From positions 13,133,043-13,197,042 of the forward strand of contig NC_092122.1 in NCBI RefSeq assembly GCF_045679555.1: a stretch of 64,000 bases of DNA, in the 5' to 3' direction. The notes under the pieces are model-generated. The model saw only the letters and a program-made list of their open reading frames with translations, had not been told where the DNA came from and made no database searches. Position numbers and translations under genes: made by a program. Position 1 is the first letter of the stretch; every line of letters begins with the position of its first letter. Shown in pieces: positions 57,391 through 64,000 of this stretch. The DNA is from Salvelinus alpinus. Lineage: Eukaryota; Chordata; Actinopteri; Salmoniformes; Salmonidae.

Positions 57391-58780
57391 AAATGAGCGT
57401 GCACATGAGAAGTGACTTCAGTTCATGTAATGAGAGAGTTAACAATGGTAGTGGAGTGGTCATCACCTCTTAATCAGGGAACAGGAGGGGACTTAGCTGT
57501 AAATATAAATAGCAGATACATTCCATTACAGCTGTGCCATCGTAGGTTTGGACAATGAGTTTCTCTACTAAGTTCATTCTCAAAATTCAAGTCAAACACA
57601 GACTGCGCATTTCGCCCACTTGACACATCAATGTAGCTCAAGAAAAATTCCTGAATAAAGCCCTGATCATTCACATACCTGATAACTGACAACTGCAAGC
57701 AGACTGGTGGCACCATAGGTCCCAGAGCGGTGGGGTAATTTTTACCTCCTGGGGCCTGGAGTTTTTCCTTATATGCTAACCTAACAAGGAAAACTCTGGA
57801 CCCTATAAAGTATGACAGTGATTAATCAGTTGTAAAAACGTTTTATATGGGCTATGATGGGACCAGTTTTTCCTAATCAGTTCACATGGTTTTAAAAAAA
57901 ACTCCTGAAACAAACTCCTGGCCCTGGGGGGGATGAAACCCCTGTCAAATTGCAGCTACCTTATATTTGTTCATATAAATTATATTTAGACCAGATTAGG
58001 AGGGGGATTTACTCTACCCAGACACATAGACAACAACTGATAGACAATAGAACTCACAGGGCTGAGCTTGCTTTATGCATGTTTGTATCATGCAGGCCTA
58101 TGCAACTGTAGGCCTTGTAAAAAATTTACTCACATCTGTCATCACTATTATGTTGACTGATTCATTCCAGTTAATCATTTTGGATTAAAAACGTATAGGC
58201 AGCCTAGCCAGCCCAATTTGGAATTTAAACTAAATTTGATCACATTCACATTTTCTCCAGACACACAAACGGACAATAAATACATAACGTTATCAATTAG
58301 TTTACGGACAGGGCGCATAGGATGTAACGTTATTCAGCTGCTCTTATTAGTAGCTTACAGTTGATCAGACTGAAAAATACTCTCATTTTCATCCCATACA
58401 GCATGTCAGATTTCTAATGTTTAGGTGCAACGTTTATGTAATGAGTTTTTGCTTGTGTCTGTGCGGAGTGATTATGTGTTATCATCTTTGCTAAATAAAT
58501 ACCGGAGGATAGTGGTAAGCCTAATGGAGCGAACGCGAAAAAATGTGTTCTGTCAACCTCTCTCTTTTATCTACAATTTAATGGAAGATGCGATGGAAGC
58601 TATCAAATCATTCGGAATTGTTTTCGACATCCCAGAGAAGACAGTCGAAAGTTCAATATGTTCAGCAAGTAAAGCGTTGTAATGTGCAATTACCTCTGCA
58701 AGCTCATTGTAGTTGTGTAAGAAATTGTATTAGATATTGGTAACTTGTTTTAACAACTTCTCAACATTAGCTATAGTTGA
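57391..58780. other. Sequence present in C but not in A; little recognisable
   Basis: 57730-57930 has inverted TTTTTCC and ACTCC/GGAG motifs that look like a small transposon. An 85-codon frame at 58425-58682 (ending SSICSASKAL) is not recognised and has no supporting splice context. Otherwise I see nothing. Confidence 0.3.
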
Positions 58781-58784
58781 CACA

Positions 58785-59215
58785 ACATGCACACAACCCC
58801 TCTTTCTCTTGGACATATGCTGATCTCATTAGACGACAATCACCGACACACACAACTCCCCTCCCCCATGACAATTATAGACACACACAACTCAAGGTTG
58901 GAGCACAAGACAAAGGACTGTGGGAAGAGCCAATGGAATGTCGACATCAGGCCTGATCAGGACTACCCAAGACCCAGATCGACAAATCAGAAGGCCAGAC
59001 TACCAGATCAACCTACTTTGCTTGTTGCCTATATAAAACTGTACAACTGTTTAAACTGCCTCTTTTCCAGACGATTCCATACGAATCAGACAGAAAGGAG
59101 CCGTGCTGCACGCTTTGCCTAATATTTTTACACTTGAATAAACCTGCCTTATTATACAATTATCCACCTCGTCCTATGTCTCCACTTGTTCTCCTGTCTC
59201 CAGTAAACGTTTTAT
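58785..59215 (+). repeat. Possible solo LTR with TATA box and poly(A) signal
   Basis: CCTATATAAAACTG (about 59028) is followed about 110 bases later by TGAATAAACC (about 59136), the spacing of a retroviral-type LTR promoter and polyadenylation site. No target duplication could be fixed. Confidence 0.4.
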
Positions 59216-59404
59216 CAACAGTTGCCCTTGTTGGCGGAACTTTCACCCTCTCGTTGTGTCTTCTATCGATGCAGCTTATTCCCAGAAGGTTGAATCTGAT
59301 GTGGGCATTTATATGCTTGTGCTTTTGTTTTGCCGTTTAGCTGAACGATCGATGTTCTTCAGGTCACTGTAACCACCTTTCGACCAAGGCTCAGACTTTC
59401 CAAA

Positions 59405-59520
59405 AAGCAGATGAAAGTCTCCCTTTTAAACCAGCTGTACTTTTGATACCAGTTGGTATTGATGAAAGTCTCCCTGTTAACCAGCTGTACTTTTGATACC
59501 AGTTTGGTATTGAACGCCCT
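59405..59520. repeat. Tandem duplication of about 52 bp
   Basis: GATGAAAGTCTCCCTTTTAA and CCAGCTGTACTTTTGATACC occur twice in a row. The surrounding minus-strand frame (59595-59359) is weakly like transposon-derived zinc-finger proteins (FNTKLVSKVQLV), not firm. Confidence 0.5.
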
Positions 59521-59734
59521 CACCTTTTCATCCTTCTTCATGAAACTGATCTCAGGCAGAGGTCGACCCTGGCTTTTAATTTGCACCTTTTCCATGTACC
59601 CCAGAGAATGAAAGGGTTTTTAACACATATAACCCCCATAATGCTCTGTGGCACAATTCCACACACTACGTTCATTCTCTGATCCTAATTCTATGATTGG
59701 ATGGACAACATGTCAGTGTAACAGTATAACTTTA

Positions 59735-59930
59735 CGTCCGTCCCCTCGCCCCGACCCGGGGACCCTCTGCACACATCAACAACAGTCACCCACGAAGCAT
59801 CGTTACCCATCGCTCCACAAAAGCCGCGGCCCTTGCAGAGCAAGGGGAACCACTACTTCAAGGTCTCAAAGCTAGTGACGTAACCGATTGAAATGCTATT
59901 AGCGCGCACCACCACTAACTAGCCAGCCAT
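59735..59930 (-). mobile_element. Likely second SINE family, antisense
   Basis: The minus strand carries GCTCTGCAAGGGCCGCGGCT, CGATGGGTAACGATGCTTCG and CAGAGGGTCCCCGGGTCGGG, a tRNA-like head I recall from salmonid repeats. Box B is degenerate. Confidence 0.45.
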
Positions 59931-59944
59931 TTCAAATCCGTTAT

Positions 59945-60335
59945 ATCAGTTCATATTGCTAAAGCTTTGATTGGTTGGAGGAAGTCCTCCGGAAGTGGTC
60001 ACGATTACCATGTATGTCTATGGAAGGGGGTGAGGCCTAGGTTTTGTATTGAAGTCAATGTAGCCAGAGGAGGACTGAAGCTAGCTGTCCTCCGGCTACA
60101 CCATGGAGCTACCCCAGAAAGTGCTTTTGAAGATACTTTAGACCTTCATTGCAAAACAGTGTATTTGAATAAATTATTTGTTGACATATGAACATATTTA
60201 GTAGAGTTTTATCTAAAAAGGATAACTTTTTTAATATCTATAATGTTTTTATTTTTATGAAATTTCACTGAGGGGGATGGTCCTCCCCTTCATCCTCTGA
60301 GGAGCCTCCACTGGTTCACATACTGTACCTGGACT
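59945..60335. repeat. MITE-like repeat with GAGGAGCCTCCACTGG end
   Basis: AAGTCCTCCGGAAGTGGTCA and CTGAGGGGGATGGTCCTCCC then CCTCTGAGGAGCCTCCACTG match a common fish repeat end. It forms the right edge of the C-only insert, just before sequence shared with A at 638. Confidence 0.45.
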
Positions 60336-61440
60336 ACAGGCTGCCACTGTTAAACCCTTAATTTAATTGAGAAACAATTTGAGTATAGCATGAGCCTATA
60401 TCTAGAGTTGATCCCCCCAATAGTTATTTCACACTTCACAGGGATGATTGTGAAAGGGAATTTGTGACTTGTTCAGGAAACTAGGCGTATGTCACACGTC
60501 ACTAGTTCATAGGAGAGGCATTTGAAAGTAAACATGAATTTTGGCAGAAATGCCTTCTAGAACGTTAACTTTCATGTGCGTTAATAACAGACTTGTATTC
60601 CATCCGTAAATACGAATAAAACATTTAAATTACGAGACTAGTTTGTTTAACCACGGAAAAAGACAGAAACTTTCCTGCTAGCCATTATTGGCTGAGATAA
60701 TGAATTTTAATGATAATTGGCTGAGATAATGAATGATAATGATAATGGACATTCCGGGAGGTGAATTTGGATTGGTCTGCCATGTAGCATGCTTCTGTCT
60801 ATAACATAAACTGCTCAGTATGTGTTGATAGTCCTTTTTACCGTGCTGTTTTTGAAAGATGCAACGTTAGCCATAGAGAACTACAAAAGTTTTGCTGCTT
60901 TTCTCAACAACATTCATGCCCTGAATTTAGCAGGCGCTATCGACAGATCAGTTGGAAAAAGTGATGGGCTACTTTCTGCACACGCCACAGTCAATACGAA
61001 ACAAAATGACTTGACACAATGCTGGCCAAATAAATGTAGCTACAATCAAAACGGAGTTAAATGGTTCCAGTCTGCCGTGAAGCGTTCATCCATGTATACG
61101 AGTTAAAGTCATGCTACATCTTCAGATATTCTAATTTTCTAATTTTGTCAAAGTTGTTTTCATTGCAAGTTAAATCATACAGTTAGCTAGCTAGCGAACG
61201 TTAGCTTGCTGGATCGCTAGCTAACGTTACGTGTGTGATCTGTGTTGAAATATTATTCAAATCAGAAATCCTTTTGCATTGCTAGTTATAGCCTAATGTT
61301 CTAACATTGCTAACATTGAACCTAGTTGTTAGCTTTAGCTACCTGCAGGTTCATACTACAGGTACGACAATATTTGTATTGGTAGTAACATGAGTTGGGA
61401 TTGTCCCGGTTCAATGTTTAGCTAGCTAGCTAGTTAGCTA
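60336..61440 (+). repeat. Repeat block R, copy in intron 1 of C
   Basis: Counterpart of 640-1690. A tandem GGCTGAGATAATGAAT duplication near 60698-60750 is absent in A. The unrecognised open frame (60822-61106) is kept with a few changes and an earlier stop. Confidence 0.5.
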
Positions 61441-61454
61441 AATGTTTTTTAAAT

Positions 61455-62255
61455 TGCTTTAAAAAATATATATTTCACCTTTATTTAACCAGGTAGGCCA
61501 GTTGAGAACAAGATGTCATTTACAACTGCGTCCTGGCCAAGATAAAGCAAAGCAGTGCGACAAAAAAAACAACACAGAGTTACACATGGAATAAACAAAC
61601 GTACAGTATATTACACAATAGAAAAATCTATTGTGTGTGTGTGTGTAACACTCGTCGTTGGAATGAGAAGAGGAGGACCAATGCGCAGCAAGTATCCATT
61701 TTAATAAGAATACTTGAACAATGAACAAAAACAATAAACTGACAAACGATCGCGACAGTTCCGTATGGTGAAACAGAAAACAGAAAATAACCACCCACAA
61801 AACACAAAGGAAAACAGGCTACCTAAATATGGCTCCCAATCAGAGACAATGACAGACAGCTGCCTCTGATTGGGAACCACACCAGACCAAACAAGACCAA
61901 ACACATAGAAACAGACAACCTAGACATACAACATAGAATGCCCACCCACATCACACCCTGACCAAACAAAACATATAGACATACAAAGCAATATATGGTC
62001 AGGGCGTGACAGAGATTAGGGGGGTAAGGCAATAAATAGGCCATAGTGGTGAAATAATTACAATTTAGCATTAACACTGGAGTGATAGATGTGTAGATGA
62101 TGATGTGCAAGTAGAGATACTGGGGTGCAAAAGAGCAAGAAAAATAAATAACAATATGGGAATGGGGAAGTTGTGTGAGCTATTTACAGATGGGCTGTGT
62201 ACAGGAGCAGTGATTGGTAAGCTGCTCTGACAGCTGATGATTAACAAGAATGTTG
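61455..62255 (-). mobile_element. Antisense LINE 3' end in copy C
   Basis: Counterpart of 1705-2160, interrupted by the LTR at 61642-62011. It is followed directly by the Tc1 arm, without the LTR retrotransposon seen in A. Confidence 0.65.
61642..62011 (-). repeat. Solo LTR (370 bp), antisense, only in C
   Basis: TGTAACACTCGTCG...GGGCGTGACA, related to those at 54351 and 55252. A TG-repeat lies at its left edge, and about 30 bases of the LINE are missing compared with A, so no clean duplication remains. Confidence 0.7.
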
Positions 62256-63900
62256 AGGAGTGGTTGAAAAACTAGTTTTAAAGTCGGAAGTTTACATACA
62301 CTTAGGTTGGAGTCATTAAAACTCGTTTTTCAACCACTCCACAAATTTCTTGTTAACAAGCTATAGTTTGGAAAGTCGGTTAGGACATCTACTTTGTGCA
62401 TGACAAAAGTCATTTTTCCAACAATTGTTTACAGACAGATTATTTCACTTATAATTCACTGTATCACAATTCCAGTGGGTCAGAAGTTTACATACACTAA
62501 GTTGATTGTGCCTTTAAACAGCTTGGAAAATTCCAGAAAATGATGTCATGGCTTTAGAAGCTTCTGATAGGCTAATTGACATAATTTGAGTCAATTGGAG
62601 GTGTACCTATGGATGTATTTCAAGGCCTACCTTCAAACTTTGCTTGACATCATGGGAAAATCAAAAGAAATCAGCCAAGACCTCCAAAAAAAATAATTGT
62701 AGACCACAAGTCTGGTTCATCCTTGGGAGCAATTTCCAAATGCCTGAAGGTACCACGTTCATCTCTACAAACAATAGTATGCAAGTATAAACACCATGGG
62801 ACCAGGCAGCCATAATACCGCTCAGGAAGGAGACGCGTTCTATCTCCTAGAGATGAACGTACTTTGGTGCGAAAAGTGCAAATCAATCCCAGAACAACAG
62901 CAAAGGACCTTGTGAAGATGCTGGAGGAAACAGGTACAAAAGTATCTCTATCCACAGTAAAACGAGTCCAATATCGACATAACCTCAAAGGCCGCTCAGC
63001 AAGGAAGAAGCCACTGCTCCAAATCCGCCATAAAAAAGCCAAACTACGGTTTGCAACTGCACATGGGGACACAGATCTTACTTTTTGGAGAAATGTCCTC
63101 TGGTCTGATGAAACAAAAATAGAACTGTTTTTCCATAAGGACCATTGTTATGTTTGGAGGAAAAAGGGGGAGGCTTGCAAGCCAAATTACACCATCCCAA
63201 CGGTGAAGCACGGGGGTGGCAGCATCATGTTGTGGGGGTGCTTTGCTGCAGGAGGGACTGTTGCACTTCACAAAATAGATGGCATCATGAGGAGGAAAAT
63301 GATGTGGATATAATGAAGCAACATCTCAAGACATCAGTCAGGAAGTTAAAGCTTGGTCGCAAATGGGTCTTCCAAATGGACAATGACCCCAAGCATACTT
63401 CCAAAGTTGTGGCAAAATGGCTGCAGGACAACAAAGTCAAGGTATTGGAGTGGCCATTCCAAAGCCCTGACCTCACCACCATAGACAATTTTTGAGCAGA
63501 ACTGAAAAAGCGTGTGCGAGCAAGGAGGCCTACAAACCTGACTCAGTTACACCAGCTCTGTCAGGAAGAATGGGCCAAAATGCAACCAACTTATTGGGGG
63601 AAGCTTGTGGAAGGCTACCCAAAACATTTGACCCAAGTTAAACAATTTAAAGGTAATGCTACCAAATGCGAATTGAGTGTATGTAAACTTCTGACCCACT
63701 GGGAATGTGATGAAAGAAATAAAAGCTGAAAAAAATCATTCTCTCTACTATTATTCTGACATTTCACATTCTTTAAATAAAGTGGTTATCCTAACTGACC
63801 TAAGACATGGAATTTTTACTATGATTAAATGGCAGGAATTGTGAAAAACTGAGTTTAAATGTATTTGGCCAAGGTGTATGTAAACTTCCGACTTCAACTG
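62240..63900 (+). mobile_element. Tc1 element in copy C, with intact palindromic end
   Basis: The left arm (TTAACAAGAATGTTGAGGAG, then TGGTTGAAAAACTAGTTTTA) is inverted relative to 62318-62358. The right end is normal (CTTCAACTG, then TA 63901-63902). It is the least disturbed view of this end, because no LTR or gap interrupts it. Confidence 0.85.
62652..63668 (+). pseudogene. Tc1 transposase, copy C, broken
   Basis: [10 protein letters not shown] and MDNDPKHTS are kept, but the third box has decayed: NPIEHLW is now TTIDNF followed by a stop, so the catalytic Glu is lost. The normal stop after GNATKY is also changed, and a frameshift lies near 63310. Confidence 0.8.
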
Positions 63901-64000
63901 TATACAGAATGGTGTCGTCTGCGTAGAGGTGGATCAGAGTTTCACCAGCAGCAAGAGCACCATCATTGATATATACAGAGAAAAGAGTCGGCCCGAGAAT
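63901..64000 (-). mobile_element. Antisense LINE resumes at the window end (copy C)
   Basis: Same junction as at 7223 and 22507 (TATACAGAATGGTGTCGTCT). It includes the complement of the reverse transcriptase catalytic region and runs past the window end. Confidence 0.65.

Overview
This is vertebrate nuclear DNA, most likely from a salmonid fish. The evidence is AG/GT-spliced genes with multi-kilobase introns and a very high load of mobile elements I recognise from memory as typical salmonid repeats: Tc1 elements with CAGTTGAAGTCGG-type ends, a tRNA-derived SINE, a LINE ending in TTTGA repeats, and TTAA-flanked repeats. There are no bacterial-type operons, and no rRNA genes, free-standing tRNA genes or CRISPR arrays. 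Two runs of exactly 100 N (20769-20868 and 50364-50463) mark contig joins.

The host genes are a head-to-tail array on the + strand of polypeptide N-acetylgalactosaminyltransferases of the GALNT8/9/18 type. Copy A (89-16933) is complete: 11 exons whose phases all close, predicting 607 aa with a type II membrane anchor, a GT-A catalytic domain (DAH at residues 255-257, GGEN at 359-362) and a C-terminal ricin-B lectin domain. Copy B (30204-33349) has intact exons 2-11, but no exon 1 lies between the end of A and B exon 2; the 100-N gap is the likely place for it. Copy C is represented only by exon 1 (56740-56932), identical to A exon 1; the rest lies beyond the window.

Layout: 1-300 exon 1 of A. 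300-13050 intron 1 of A, with an antisense LINE broken up by an LTR element, two Tc1 elements and another repeat. 13.0-17.6 kb exons 2-11 of A. 17.7-20.8 kb gypsy RNase H relic, TTAA-flanked repeat and LINE up to gap 1. 20.9-26.6 kb the B counterpart of intron 1. 26.6-30.0 kb a Penelope-like element present only in B. 30.2-34.0 kb exons of B. 34.1-41.3 kb the counterpart of 17.7-20.8 kb, carrying a LINE with a nested hAT. 41.3-49.5 kb repeats, a Tc1-type element and an antisense gypsy gag/pol relic. 47.7-53.1 kb a 2.6-kb block present twice around gap 2, probably an assembly error. 53.3-56.7 kb the region upstream of C exon 1, with an hAT relic and two solo LTRs. 56.7-64 kb start of intron 1 of C.

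The three copies act as empty-site controls for one another, so several insertions can be placed to the base with target-site duplications. I found no new defence or metabolic system. The most interesting points are the GALNT array and the missing B exon 1, the signs of local assembly error or gene conversion, an LTR element that encodes proline-rich repeats and no visible gag-pol, a Tc1 element with a palindromic end, and hammerhead-ribozyme-like cores in Penelope-type ends.
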